Shown: positions 34,823 through 44,118, numbered from the stretch's first letter. The stretch: DNA of 64,000 bases from Micromonospora sp. WMMD882 (GCF_027497255.1 NZ_CP114903.1:2294001-2358000); one strand, 5' to 3'. Notes: generated by a model not told the origin, from the sequence alone. Made by a program: numbers and translations.

Positions 34823-36334
34823 ATGCGCCCGCTCCGGCGAGTGCTGATCGTCGCCACCGTCGTCGTCGTGCTGCTCTGCGCGGCCGGCGTGGCGGGCGTG
34901 GCCTGGATGTTCAACTCGACGACCGTCTCCACCGCCGGCAAGATCGACTTCGTACGCGCGCTGCCGGTGCCCCCGCTGGCCCCGTCCACCGTCGACGCCC
35001 AGGGGCGGCGGGTCTTCGACCTGCGGGCGCAGGCCGGACGCCACGACTTCGGCGACCGCGCCGCCGACACCTGGGGCTTCAACGGCGCGTACCTCGGCCC
35101 GACGCTGCGGGCCACCCGGGGCGAGCAGGTGCTGGTGAACTTCCGCAACGGACTCGACGAGCAGACCACGGTGCACTGGCACGGCATGCGCCTGCCGGCC
35201 CGGATGGACGGTGGTCCACACCAGATGGTCGCCGCCGGCGCGACCTGGTCACCCACCTGGAAACTGGACCAGCCGGCCAGCACGCTCTGGTACCACCCGC
35301 ACCCGCACGGGGAGACCGCCGCGCACGTCTACCGGGGTCTGGCCGGGATGTTCCTGGTCGACGACCCGGCCACCTCGGCGCCCGCGCTGCCCCACCGGTA
35401 CGGGGTGGACGACGTCCCGGTGATCGTGCAGGACAAGCGCTTCAACGGCGACGGCAACCTCAACGAGGGAGCGCCGATGTTCAGCGGGGTCGGCGTGCTC
35501 GGCGACACCATCGTCGTCAACGGCGCCACCGCCCCCTACCTGGACGTGACGAGCGAGCGGGTGCGGCTGCGGGTGCTCAACGCGTCCAACTCCCGGGTCT
35601 TCGACTTCGGTTTCGCCGACGACCGCGAATTCGCCCTGGTCGGCACGGACGGCGGCCTGCTCGACCGGCCGCACCGGATGACCCGGGTGATGCTGTCGCC
35701 CGGCGAGCGGGCCGAGATCGTGGTCGACGTGCGCCCCGGTGAGCGGCCGGTGCTGCGCAGCTTCCCGCCGGACATGGGCGCGGACGCCTGGCAGGAGCGC
35801 TTCAACGGCGGCGAGGACACCTTCGACGTCCTCCAACTGCGGGCCGCCGACCGGCTGGAGGAGCGTCCGGAGCTGCCGGCCACGCTTGTCGACACCCCCC
35901 GGCTGGACCCCGGGGGCGCGGCGGAGACCCGCCGGCTCACCTTCGCCGGCACCCGGATCAACGGCGACGCGATGGACATGGACCGGATCGACGCCACCGT
36001 CACCAAGGGCACCACCGAGGTCTGGGAGGTACGCAGCCAGGAGGCGCTCCAGCACAACTTCCACATCCACGACGTGCAGTTCCAGGTGCTCGACGTCGAC
36101 GGCCGGCAGCCACCGCCGCACCTGAGCGGCTGGAAGGACACCCTCTACCTGTACCCGAACCGGACGTTCCGGATCATCGCCCGGTTCGCCGACCACGCCG
36201 ACCCGAACACGCCGTACATGTACCACTGCCACATCCTGTTCCACGAGGACGAGGGGATGATGGGGCAGTTCGTGGTGGTCGAGCCGGGCCAGCGGGCCGG
36301 CACGCCGGGTGGCGGCCACGAGCACGGCGGCTAG
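34823..36334 (+). CDS. Multicopper oxidase (CueO/CotA-like, three cupredoxin domains)
   Basis: 503 residues, with an N-terminal hydrophobic segment (about 8-28) as membrane anchor or signal. All copper motifs are present: VHWHG (His118, His120), HPHPHG near 160, HNFHIHDV near 414 and YHCHILFHEDEGMMGQF near 468. The type 1 Cys, type 2/3 His residues and a Met ligand can therefore be assigned. Such enzymes oxidise Cu(I) or phenolics outside the cell. A Gly/His-rich tail ends the protein. ATG 34823 has AGAGGTGA upstream. Confidence 0.92.
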   Translation: MRPLRRVLIVATVVVVLLCAAGVAGVAWMFNSTTVSTAGKIDFVRALPVPPLAPSTVDAQGRRVFDLRAQAGRHDFGDRAADTWGFNGAYLGPTLRATRGEQVLVNFRNGLDEQTTVHWHGMRLPARMDGGPHQMVAAGATWSPTWKLDQPASTLWYHPHPHGETAAHVYRGLAGMFLVDDPATSAPALPHRYGVDDVPVIVQDKRFNGDGNLNEGAPMFSGVGVLGDTIVVNGATAPYLDVTSERVRLRVLNASNSRVFDFGFADDREFALVGTDGGLLDRPHRMTRVMLSPGERAEIVVDVRPGERPVLRSFPPDMGADAWQERFNGGEDTFDVLQLRAADRLEERPELPATLVDTPRLDPGGAAETRRLTFAGTRINGDAMDMDRIDATVTKGTTEVWEVRSQEALQHNFHIHDVQFQVLDVDGRQPPPHLSGWKDTLYLYPNRTFRIIARFADHADPNTPYMYHCHILFHEDEGMMGQFVVVEPGQRAGTPGGGHEHGG

Positions 36335-36365
36335 GGCGGCGGACACCACCACGACTGATCCCACC

Positions 36366-36399
36366 GGGCGCGGGGGGCCCGGCCGGGTCCCCCGCGCCC
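36366..36399. terminator. Bidirectional terminator between convergent genes
   Basis: GGGCGCGGGGG (36366-36376) pairs with CCCCCGCGCCC (36389-36399). It is placed midway between the multicopper oxidase end and the minus-strand oxidoreductase end. Confidence 0.6.
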
Positions 36400-36464
36400 C
36401 ACGCCCCGGGCGGGCGGGATCAGCCCCCACGCCCCGTCCGACGCCTACCCGGCGGGACCAGCGC

Positions 36465-38072
36465 TCACGCCCCGGGCGGGATGTTGTGGTTTCGGTGGAA
36501 GACGTTGTCCGGGTCGTAGACCCGCTTGAGCGCGACCAGGCGACCGAGGTCCGCCGGCCGGTACGCCGCCATGGTGCGCGCGGGATCGGTGAGGAAGTTG
36601 AGCAGCACCCCCCCGGTGGCGTAGGGGCGCACCCGGTGGGCCAGCGCCCGCAGGTGCCCGCGGGCCGCCGGCAGGTCCGCCGCGCGTAGGTCCGGGGCGA
36701 CCGCGAGCAGCGCGTACGTCGCGTCCCGGTGCCCGGCGGGGCCGAGATCGGGGCCGGGCCGGGCCAGCGCGCCGCCGACGTGCCGCAGCTCGATGACGGT
36801 GACCGGGGAGTCGTCCGGGCGGCTGCGGGTGGCGCCCCGGATCTCGGCCAGCAGCACGTCGATCAGCTCGTCGCTGAGCCCCTGCACCAGATCGGTGTGC
36901 GCCTGGACGATCTGTGGCGCGGGCCGCCGTTCGTCGAGCAGCGCGGCGTCCAGCCAGCTCATCGGCTGGTACCCGCCGAGCAGCGGCGGGCCGGCCGCGG
37001 CGAGCAGCGGGGCGAGCGCCCGCCGTCCCTGCGCCACCGGACCGGTGTGGCAGATCCGCAGCCCCAGCACCGGACGTCCGCGCAGCGGCTCCGGGGTCGT
37101 CGGCGCGTCGGGCAGCCGCAGCAGGCTCAGCACGCTGGCGAACGCGTCGGGCAGACCGGAGGCGTGGTCCCGGTGACAGGCCAGGACGTCCCCGGCCCGT
37201 TCGGCCGGGAAGTAGGCCGTCCCGCCGTACACCTCGGTCACCGGGTAGAGCTGCAGCCGCAGCTCGGTGACCACGCCGAAGTTGCCTCCGCCGCCGCGCA
37301 GCGCCCACCACAGGTCCGCGTCGTGGTCCGGGCCGGCGACCAGCCGGGTGCCGGCGGCGGTCACCACCTCGGCCCGCAACAGGCTGTCGGCGGCGAAGCC
37401 GTGCCGACGCGACAGCCAGCCGAGGCCACCGCCGAGGGTGTAGCCGGCCACCCCGAGTTGGGCGGAAGAGCCCGAGATCGGGGCCAGGCCGTACCGCGCG
37501 GCGGCGGCGATCACCTCCCCCCAGCGGGTGCCACCGCCCACCCGGGCGGTGGCCCGGTCGGGGTCGATCTCCACGTACGTCATCCGGCCCAGGTCGACCA
37601 GGACCCCGCCGTCGGTGGGCCGTACCGTGCCGTGGCCGGTGGTCTGCACGCCCAGCGGCACCCCGAACTCACGGGCGGTGAGCAGGGCCTGCGCGACGTC
37701 CGCCGCGTCGGTGGCCTCGGCCACCAGCAGCGGCCGCTGGTGGACGTCGCGCCGCCAGGCCGAGCGGCCGGCGTCGTAGCCGGCCGCGCCGGGCAGATGG
37801 AGGCGTCCGTCGAACCGGCGGCGCAGTCGACGCGCGACGGTCTCCGGACTCCACGGCCCACCGCCCGGCTCCGGCTGCCCGAGCAGCGGGTCGGCGCCGC
37901 ACGCCGGCAGGAAGAGCTCGCCGCCGGGGGTGGTGGGGGCGAGGAACGAGTGGACGGCCGTCGGGGTCCTCCCGCGGGGCGGGCGGGCGGCCCGGGCCGG
38001 GTCGACGCGCATGGCACGGGCACAGGGAAAGGCCACGTCCGTTCCGTCCCGGCCTGACCTGCGTCGTGTCAT
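36465..38072 (-). CDS. FAD-linked oxidoreductase, berberine-bridge-enzyme type
   Basis: 535 residues of the PCMH/BBE superfamily. The FAD domain includes TTGHGTVRPTDGG (His the probable covalent flavin link) and VGGGTRWGEV; AGYTLGGGLGWLSRRHG and ALRGGGGNFGVVTELRLQLYPV are family hallmarks. The C-terminal BBE motif ends with VYDPDNVFHRNHNIPPG. The second, Cys linkage seen in bicovalent members is absent at GVAGY, so flavin is likely mono-covalent. The substrate is unknown; homologues oxidise sugars, alkaloids or polyketides. ATG 38072 follows GGAGGGG. It lies about 8 kb from the cluster with unrelated genes between. Confidence 0.88.
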   Translation of the reverse strand: MTRRRSGRDGTDVAFPCARAMRVDPARAARPPRGRTPTAVHSFLAPTTPGGELFLPACGADPLLGQPEPGGGPWSPETVARRLRRRFDGRLHLPGAAGYDAGRSAWRRDVHQRPLLVAEATDAADVAQALLTAREFGVPLGVQTTGHGTVRPTDGGVLVDLGRMTYVEIDPDRATARVGGGTRWGEVIAAAARYGLAPISGSSAQLGVAGYTLGGGLGWLSRRHGFAADSLLRAEVVTAAGTRLVAGPDHDADLWWALRGGGGNFGVVTELRLQLYPVTEVYGGTAYFPAERAGDVLACHRDHASGLPDAFASVLSLLRLPDAPTTPEPLRGRPVLGLRICHTGPVAQGRRALAPLLAAAGPPLLGGYQPMSWLDAALLDERRPAPQIVQAHTDLVQGLSDELIDVLLAEIRGATRSRPDDSPVTVIELRHVGGALARPGPDLGPAGHRDATYALLAVAPDLRAADLPAARGHLRALAHRVRPYATGGVLLNFLTDPARTMAAYRPADLGRLVALKRVYDPDNVFHRNHNIPPGA

Positions 38073-38313
38073 ACGGAGCGTCCCCTCCGGTCGGACCACG
38101 CCTCGACGTCACCGGACCGACCGGGGCGACGGGTGTCACGCCAGCGGTCGGTGGCGCGCCGGGCCGAACGACATCCATGATCTCCCATGCGGCGGCGAAT
38201 GACCACCTTGGGTCACCTTCTTCTCACCGACGGCTCATCCCGCGTTCCCACCGGCGGGTCCGTTCACGGCCCCACGCCGTCGCGGGCAGGTGGGCGGTGG
38301 ACCGGGTGGTGAC

Positions 38314-38319
38314 TACATT
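38314..38319 (+). promoter_or_regulatory. -10-like TACATT just upstream of the pirin start
   Basis: TACATT ends 7 bases before ATG 38327 and no ribosome-binding site is present, so transcription probably starts at or next to the A of the ATG, giving a leaderless message, which is common in actinobacteria. Confidence 0.4.
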
Positions 38320-38326
38320 GGGTGCC

Positions 38327-39313
38327 ATGCCCGCCATCACCGTGGACGACGTCCTGGTCCTGCCACGACTGCCCCGAATCGACGAGGACGCCACCGCCTT
38401 CCGGCCCGTCCGCCGGGTGGTCACCGCGCCGAGCGGCTTCGAGGGCGAGGGTTTCCCGGTCCGCCGGGCCTTCTCCGGGGTGCCGACGCACGAGCTGGAC
38501 CCGTTCCTGCACCTCGACCAGATGGGTGAGGTGGAGTACGCGCCGGGCGAGCCGAAGGGCACCGCCTGGCATCCGCACCGCGGCTTCGAGACGGTCACGT
38601 ACATCATCGACGGGATCTTCGACCACCAGGACTCGCACGGCGGCGGCGGCACGATCACCAACGGCGACACGCAGTGGATGACCGCCGGCAGCGGCCTGTT
38701 GCACATCGAGGCCCCGCCGGAGCACCTGGTGGTCAGCGGCGGTCTCTTCCACGGGCTCCAGCTCTGGGTCAACCTGCCCCGGGTGGCGAAGCTGAGCCCG
38801 CCGCGCTACCAGGACATCCGGGGCCGCGAGGCGGCCCTGCTGACGACCGCGGACGGCGGGGCGCTGCTGCGGGTCATCGCGGGCGAGGTGGCCGGTCACC
38901 GGGGGCCGGGCTCGACGCACACGCCGATCACCATCACCCACGTCACCGTGCAGCCCGGCGCAGAGGTGAGCATGCCCTGGCGGCCCGACTTCAACGCGCT
39001 GGTCTACGTGCTCGGCGGGCGCGGCACGGTCGGCACGGACCGCCGGCCGGTGCGCACCGGCCAGCTCGCGACGCACGGGCCCGGCGACGCGCTGCGCTTC
39101 GCCGCCGACGCCCGGCAGGAGAGTCGCACCCCGACTCTGGATCTCTACGTCATGGGTGGGCAGCCGATCCGGGAGCCGGTGGCACAGTACGGCCCGTTCG
39201 TGATGAACACCCGCGCGGAGCTCGTCCAGGCGTTCGAGGACTACCAGGCCGGACGGTTGGGGGTCGTCCCCACCGAGCGGGTGCCGCACGCCGGGGACGA
39301 CCACCGGCCCTGA
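38327..39313 (+). CDS. Pirin-family bicupin protein
   Basis: 328 residues with two cupin domains. The metal site is in HPHRGFETVTYIIDG and the following HQDSHGGGGTI and GLLHIEAPPE blocks. Pirins have quercetinase or redox-sensing roles in the cytoplasm. The C-terminal half carries a second, metal-less cupin (VTVQPGAEVSMPWRPDFNALVYVLGG). The upstream in-frame extension to 38066 is not protein-like; ATG 38327 fits the family start. Confidence 0.9.
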   Translation: MPAITVDDVLVLPRLPRIDEDATAFRPVRRVVTAPSGFEGEGFPVRRAFSGVPTHELDPFLHLDQMGEVEYAPGEPKGTAWHPHRGFETVTYIIDGIFDHQDSHGGGGTITNGDTQWMTAGSGLLHIEAPPEHLVVSGGLFHGLQLWVNLPRVAKLSPPRYQDIRGREAALLTTADGGALLRVIAGEVAGHRGPGSTHTPITITHVTVQPGAEVSMPWRPDFNALVYVLGGRGTVGTDRRPVRTGQLATHGPGDALRFAADARQESRTPTLDLYVMGGQPIREPVAQYGPFVMNTRAELVQAFEDYQAGRLGVVPTERVPHAGDDHRP

Positions 39314-39329
39314 CCGGTCGACGCGCAGG

Positions 39330-39461
39330 TCAGGAGACCGCGAAGATCCCGGCGACGCCGAGGATCACCATGAGCAGCACCGCCACCAGGGCCCCGCGCT
39401 CGCTCTCCACCGCCTGCGTGGTGGGCTGCTCGGGTTGGGCGTTCGTCGACTCGACCGGCAT
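39330..39461 (-). CDS. 43-residue single-helix membrane peptide
   Basis: A short gene with a very good ribosome site (GAGGAGG nine bases before ATG 39461). The sequence begins MPVESTNAQPEQPTT and ends with one membrane helix ALVAVLLMVILGVAGIFAVS. The orientation is opposite to both neighbours (pirin and PLD), and it ends 16 bp from the pirin stop. No function known; small hydrophobic peptides like this are common in actinomycetes and may bind membrane complexes. Confidence 0.6.
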   Translation of the reverse strand: MPVESTNAQPEQPTTQAVESERGALVAVLLMVILGVAGIFAVS

Positions 39462-39593
39462 GACTCGTGTCCTCCTCGGTGTCCCGTCCGGGTGGTGCTG
39501 GGCAGCGGTGGGCGTTCGGTACGGCCACCGGCGTGCGGTCCGACGACGCGCGTCCTACCGTGGGGGCGTCGTCGACCTCGGGAGGGCCGGAGC

Positions 39594-41183
39594 GTGACCG
39601 TGGAGGACTGGTTCCTCAGCGCTGCCGAACGCGCCAACCCGGTCTCGGGTTTACCCACCTGGACCAGTGGAAACCTGGCCGAGCCGCTAATTCACGGCGT
39701 CGCCTACTTCGACCGGCTGGTCGACGAGGTGGAGGCCCTCACGGCCGGTGACCACCTCTTCTTCACCGACTGGCGGGGCGATCCCGACGAGCGGATGCGC
39801 CCGGACGGGCCGACGGTGGCCGGGCTGTTCGCCCGGGCCGCCCAGCGCGGGGTCGTGGTCAAGGGGCTGATGTGGCGCTCCCACCTCGACGTCCTGTCCT
39901 ACAGCGAGCAGGAGAACCGCGACCTCAGCGAGACGATCTCGGCGGCCGGCGGGGAGGTGCTGCTCGACCAACGGGTCCGCCGGGGTGGCTCACACCACCA
40001 GAAGCTGGTGGTGCTGCGTCGCCCGGGGCAACCGGAACGGGATGTCGCGTTCGCCGGCGGGATCGACCTGTGCCACAGCCGGCGGGACGACGAGACGCAC
40101 CGCGGCGATCCGCAGGCGCTGCGGATGTCGCCGAGGTACGGCCCCCGCCCGCCCTGGCACGACGTGCAGTTGGCGGTGCGTGGGCCGGTGGTCGGCGCGC
40201 TGGACACCGTCTTCCGGGAGCGCTGGACCGACCCGATGCCCCTGGACTCGGAGAATCCGCTGGCGTTCCTGCGGGACCGGCTGCGGGGCGCGGACCTGCG
40301 TCCGGACCCGCTGCCGGCGCAGCCTCCGGACCCGTCGCCGTGTGGTCCGCACCACGTGCAGGTGCTGCGCACCTATCCGGCGGTGCGGCCCCGGTACTCC
40401 TTCGCCCCGGACGGGGAGCGCACGGTGGCCCGCGGCTACACCAAGGCGGTCCGTCGGGCCCGCCGGCTGATCTACCTGGAGGACCAGTACCTATGGTCGC
40501 GGGAGGTCGCCGAGCTGTTCGCCGAGGCCCTGCGGGAGAACCCGGAGCTGCACCTGGTCGCGGTGGTCCCCCGGCACCCGGACGTGGACGGGCGGCTGGC
40601 GCTGCCGCCGAACACGGTGGGCCGGGAACAGGCGCTCGCGCTCTGCCAGCAGGCCGCCGCGGACCGCGTGCACGTCTTCGACGTGGAGAACCACGACGGC
40701 GGACCGGTCTACGTGCACGCGAAGGTGTGTGTGGTCGACGACGTGTGGGCCAGCGTGGGCAGCGACAACTTCAACCGCCGGTCGTGGACGCACGACAGCG
40801 AGCTGTCCTGCGCGGTGCTGGACGACACGCCGGACCACCGGGCGCCGACCGACCCGGCCGGGCGGGGTGACGGCGCCCGGATCTTCGCCCGGGAGCTGCG
40901 GCTGCGGTTGTGGCGGGAGCATCTGGACCGTCCTGCCGACGGCAGCGGGGACGCGGACCTGCTCGATCCGGCCGACGCCGTGGCGGCGGTCACCGCCGCC
41001 GCCGACGCGCTCCAGGACTGGCACGACCGGGGGCGGGTCGGCCCGCGCCCGCCGGGCCGGCTCCGCCCGCACCGGCCGGAGCGGCTGCCCTGGTACACCC
41101 GGCTGTGGGCGCTGCCGGCGTACCGGCTGGTGTACGACCCGGACGGCCGGCCGTTGCGGGCCCGCCGCGCCGGCACCTGGTGA
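39594..41183 (+). CDS. Phospholipase D-like (HKD) protein
   Basis: 529 residues with two HKD motifs. The first is HHQKLVVLRRPGQPERDVAFAGGID near residue 140, the second VHAKVCVVDDVWASVGSDNFNRRSW near 378; both His/Lys pairs are intact. The family hydrolyses or transfers phosphodiester head groups, including cardiolipin synthase-like and toxin enzymes. No signal peptide is visible, so it is probably cytoplasmic or membrane-associated. Codon 20 is TTA (39651-39653), a rare leucine codon read by the bldA tRNA in streptomycetes. GTG 39594 follows GGGAGGGCCGGAGC. Confidence 0.88.
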   Translation: MTVEDWFLSAAERANPVSGLPTWTSGNLAEPLIHGVAYFDRLVDEVEALTAGDHLFFTDWRGDPDERMRPDGPTVAGLFARAAQRGVVVKGLMWRSHLDVLSYSEQENRDLSETISAAGGEVLLDQRVRRGGSHHQKLVVLRRPGQPERDVAFAGGIDLCHSRRDDETHRGDPQALRMSPRYGPRPPWHDVQLAVRGPVVGALDTVFRERWTDPMPLDSENPLAFLRDRLRGADLRPDPLPAQPPDPSPCGPHHVQVLRTYPAVRPRYSFAPDGERTVARGYTKAVRRARRLIYLEDQYLWSREVAELFAEALRENPELHLVAVVPRHPDVDGRLALPPNTVGREQALALCQQAAADRVHVFDVENHDGGPVYVHAKVCVVDDVWASVGSDNFNRRSWTHDSELSCAVLDDTPDHRAPTDPAGRGDGARIFARELRLRLWREHLDRPADGSGDADLLDPADAVAAVTAAADALQDWHDRGRVGPRPPGRLRPHRPERLPWYTRLWALPAYRLVYDPDGRPLRARRAGTW

Positions 41184-41278
41184 CCGGACCGACCGGACGA
41201 CCAACCATCCCCGCCCGACACCGACCAGCCACCTCTGACTCCGGCGGGCAGGGGTGCGCCCGACCGGGCCGGCGCCGG

Positions 41279-41336
41279 CCGTTTCACGGATGTGGGGGCA
41301 TCACCGGCCGGTGATGCCCCCACATCCGTGAAACGG
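41279..41336. terminator. Perfect 58-bp palindrome, probable terminator
   Basis: Every base from 41279 to 41336 pairs with its mirror (arms CCGTTTCACGGATGTGGGGG and onward, centre GG/CC at 41307/41308). As RNA it makes a stem of up to 29 bp about 95 nt past the PLD stop. It could terminate transcription in both directions or be a cruciform-forming element. Confidence 0.7.
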
Positions 41337-41677
41337 AGACCACACGAACGGGCCGACCCGTCCGACGCCGGCCCGACCGGGGCCGGCGCTCCGCTCGTCG
41401 GTGACGGGTGGTGACGGCGGCGAGCCGAGAGTGACCGGACGCCGGATCGCGGGCAGCGGACCGTGACGGGCCGGTAACGGAAACCGGATTCCCGATCTCC
41501 ATTACCGGCATTGCTGGGCGGTTTGCCCGCTACACGAGCGATAGACCATTAAGTGCATCGTACTTTCGGCTAGATTTCCTCGGCACGATCAGGCTAAGGT
41601 TGGTCCCGAAAGGCCATCTGAAGCTAAACCCAAAAGCTTTCGTCTTTTCCAGCGGACGAGGTGCAGGGAGGACCACC
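41337..41677 (+). promoter_or_regulatory. Upstream region of the sigma factor gene
   Basis: 340 bp without a gene. It becomes distinctly A/T-rich in the last 150 bp (41530-41650), as expected of a strong or stress-controlled promoter. I could not align it convincingly to the GTTT/GGGTA boxes of SigB/F-dependent promoters. Confidence 0.35.
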
Positions 41678-42502
41678 ATGACCGCGCCAACGATCACGAA
41701 GCCGGCGACCACCACACCCACCGGCACCGACAAGCTCGACCCGCGGGCCCTGACCGACAGCGCCGCCGAGTTGCTCAACGCCATGGCCGCGCTGCCCGCC
41801 GACCACCCGTCGCGGGCGGCCCTGCGGGACCGGGCCATCGAGGCCTGGCTGCCGCTGGCCAACCACCTCGCCCACCGTTACAGCGGGCGCGGCGAGCCCA
41901 CCGACGACCTGGCGCAGACCGCCGCGGTCGGCCTGATCAAGGCCATCGACAAGTTCGACCCCACCCGGGGCGTCGACTTCGCCGGGTACGCGATCCCGAC
42001 CATCATCGGCGAGCTCAAGCGTCACTTCCGCGACCGCACCTGGGACATCCGGGTGCCCCGCCGGCTCCAGGAGCTGCGGCTGTCGATCTCCGACGCGAAC
42101 AGCTCCCTGCTGCAGACGCTGGGCCGCTCGCCGACGGTCGCCGACATCGCCGCCCACCTCAACCTCACCGAGGAAGAGGTCCTCGAAGGCCTGGAGGGCG
42201 CCCGCGCCTACAACGCGGTGTCGCTGTCCACCCCGACCGGCGACGGCGAGCGCGCCACCGAGCTGGGCGACATGCTCGGCGGGGAGGACAACGAGTTCGA
42301 GCTGGCCGAGCTGCGGGTCGCGCTCGGCCCGGCGCTGGCCACCCTCGACGAGCGCGAGCAGAAGATCCTCACCCTCCGGTTCTACGGCAACCTGACCCAG
42401 TCGCAGATCGCCGACCAGATCGGGGTGTCCCAGATGCACGTGTCCCGGCTGCTGGCCCGGGCGCTGACCAAGCTGCGCGGGCAGCTCGACGGCACGTACT
42501 GA
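41678..42502 (+). CDS. SigB/SigF-type RNA polymerase sigma factor
   Basis: 274 residues. Region 2 is clear (DDLAQTAAVGLIKAIDKFDPTRGVDFAGY; TIIGELKRHFRD), region 3 follows (GRSPTVADIAAHL) and region 4 has the helix-turn-helix NLTQSQIADQIGVSQMHVSRLL. This is the general-stress/sporulation group, usually held by an anti-sigma factor, none of which lies adjacent. ATG 41678 follows GCAGGGAGGACCACC. Confidence 0.92.
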   Translation: MTAPTITKPATTTPTGTDKLDPRALTDSAAELLNAMAALPADHPSRAALRDRAIEAWLPLANHLAHRYSGRGEPTDDLAQTAAVGLIKAIDKFDPTRGVDFAGYAIPTIIGELKRHFRDRTWDIRVPRRLQELRLSISDANSSLLQTLGRSPTVADIAAHLNLTEEEVLEGLEGARAYNAVSLSTPTGDGERATELGDMLGGEDNEFELAELRVALGPALATLDEREQKILTLRFYGNLTQSQIADQIGVSQMHVSRLLARALTKLRGQLDGTY

Positions 42503-42507
42503 CCGAT

Positions 42508-42552
42508 CACGACGAAGGCCGGGCCTGGTGAGGGGGCCCGGCCTTCGTCGTG
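42508..42552 (+). terminator. Sigma-factor gene terminator
   Basis: Perfect 18-bp arms (42508-42525 and 42535-42552), 9-nt loop, starting 6 nt after the sigma factor stop. It also lies just beyond the convergent permease end and may serve both. Confidence 0.8.
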
Positions 42553-42571
42553 GGTCCGGCCCACGATGCCC

Positions 42572-44092
42572 TCACACCCGGGCACCGGGGGCCGGGGCCG
42601 GTGGGGCCGCCAGCTCCGTCGTCACGCTCTCCGGACCGAGCCCGATCCGGGCGTGCCGGGCCGGCCGGTGGACCCGCAGCACGGCCGCCCAGAGCGCGCC
42701 GACCAACGCCACCGCCAGGAACACCGCAGGCGGGGCCCAGCGCAGCGGGGCGTCCGCCGCGACCCCGAACAGGGTGGCGACGTCGGCCAGCGCCAGCACG
42801 ACCATGGCGACCAGGGCGACGGCGGCCAGACCGGGCGCCACGGCCCGACGCCACCAGGGCTCGTCGGCGGCCTCCCGGACGAGGAACACCAGCACCGCCA
42901 CCGACGTGACGGCGGTGAGCAGCAGCAGCCCGAGGCCGCCGAACGCGACGGCCCGGTAGAAGAGACGCCGTACCGGGTCCACGCCGACGGCGGCACACCC
43001 GAGGATCACCACCAGCCCGAGCGTGCTCTGCGCCGCCGAGGCCACCCGGGGCGCGCCGGTACGGGGCGAGGCGCGGCCGAACACCGCGGGCAGCAGCCCT
43101 TCCCGGCCCAGCGCGAACGCGTACCGGGCGGTGGTGTGGTGCAGCGAGAGCAGCGCGGCGAACGCCGAGGCGACGAAGACCGCCAGCCCGACCGGCGTCA
43201 GCGCCTCGCCGAGGTGCTCGCCGGCCAGGTCGAACAGCAGCTCGACGCCGTGCTCCCGGGCCAGGGCGACCGCCCGGTCCGGGCCGAGGGCCGCCGTGGT
43301 GGCCGCGGCGGAGAAGGCCAGGACGACGCCGACGACGCCCACCGCGAGGTACGTGGCCGCCCGCGCCGTCCGGCGCGGATCCCGGGTCTCCTCCCGCAGC
43401 AGCACGGCCGACTCGAACCCGACGAACCCGACGACGGCGAGGACGAGCAGCGCGCCGGCCCCGGGGGTGAGCAGCCGCGCCGGGGAGACGGCGTCGAGGT
43501 CGAGCGCCCCGCCGGCCGGGGTGAGCAGCCGCCCCAGGCCGAAGACGACGAGCACGGCCAGCTCGGCCAGCAGCAGCGCCGCCAGCGTCGGTCCGGTCAG
43601 GTCCATCCGCAGCACGCCCAGCGCGGCGACCAGCGCCCAGACCGCCAGCGCCAGCAGCCACCAGGCCGGCGCGGTCCCGAGCCACCGGACGAGCAGTGGC
43701 GCGCCGGCCGCGCCGACCACCCCGTACAGGCCGACCTGGAGGGCGTTACGCGCGATCAGCGCCGTCCAGGCGGCCCCCACGCCGGCGGGCCGGCCGAGGC
43801 CGCGGGCGACGTGGGCGTGGAACCCGCCGGCGTGGGCCAGCCGGTGACACATCGCCCCGTAGCCCACCGCGAACAGGGCCAGCGTCACGGCCACCGCGAG
43901 GACGGCCGGGGCGAGGGCGGCGTGACCGGTCACCGCGTACCCGGTGGTGGCCAGTCCGGCCGCCGCGGTCAGCGGCGCCGACGCGGAGAGCGTGAACAGC
44001 AGCACCGAGGGCACCCCACGGCCGCCCGGGACCAACGTCTCGGGGACGTCGCCGGGCCGGTCGGCTGTCGTCGACGGCGGGGTGGGCGGCAT
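42572..44092 (-). CDS. APC-superfamily amino acid permease
   Basis: 506 residues with about 12-14 membrane helices. The N-terminal signature after a short cytoplasmic leader (LFTLSASAPLTAAAGLATTGYAV) and GFVGFESAVLLREETRDPRRTARAA with its Glu-Glu loop are typical of the amino acid/polyamine permeases. Substrate cannot be predicted. The start is preceded by a run of ten C on its own strand (G10 on the plus strand). Confidence 0.88.
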   Translation of the reverse strand: MPPTPPSTTADRPGDVPETLVPGGRGVPSVLLFTLSASAPLTAAAGLATTGYAVTGHAALAPAVLAVAVTLALFAVGYGAMCHRLAHAGGFHAHVARGLGRPAGVGAAWTALIARNALQVGLYGVVGAAGAPLLVRWLGTAPAWWLLALAVWALVAALGVLRMDLTGPTLAALLLAELAVLVVFGLGRLLTPAGGALDLDAVSPARLLTPGAGALLVLAVVGFVGFESAVLLREETRDPRRTARAATYLAVGVVGVVLAFSAAATTAALGPDRAVALAREHGVELLFDLAGEHLGEALTPVGLAVFVASAFAALLSLHHTTARYAFALGREGLLPAVFGRASPRTGAPRVASAAQSTLGLVVILGCAAVGVDPVRRLFYRAVAFGGLGLLLLTAVTSVAVLVFLVREAADEPWWRRAVAPGLAAVALVAMVVLALADVATLFGVAADAPLRWAPPAVFLAVALVGALWAAVLRVHRPARHARIGLGPESVTTELAAPPAPAPGARV

Positions 44093-44108
44093 GGGAACGG
44101 TTCCGATC

Positions 44109-44118
44109 GGGGGGGGGG
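44109..44118. repeat. Homopolymer of ten G
   Basis: Ten consecutive G residues lie in the 36-bp gap between the permease start and the upstream GPP34 stop, about 17 bp before the permease ATG. Length changes here would alter the leader of the permease message. It could also be a sequencing or assembly weak point. Confidence 0.85.

Noticed and set aside
36465..38072. Including the berberine-bridge-type oxidoreductase in the polyketide cluster
   Set aside because: It is separated from the SARP by an IS relic, an MMPL transporter and a multicopper oxidase, and is convergent with unrelated genes; nothing links it to the pathway.
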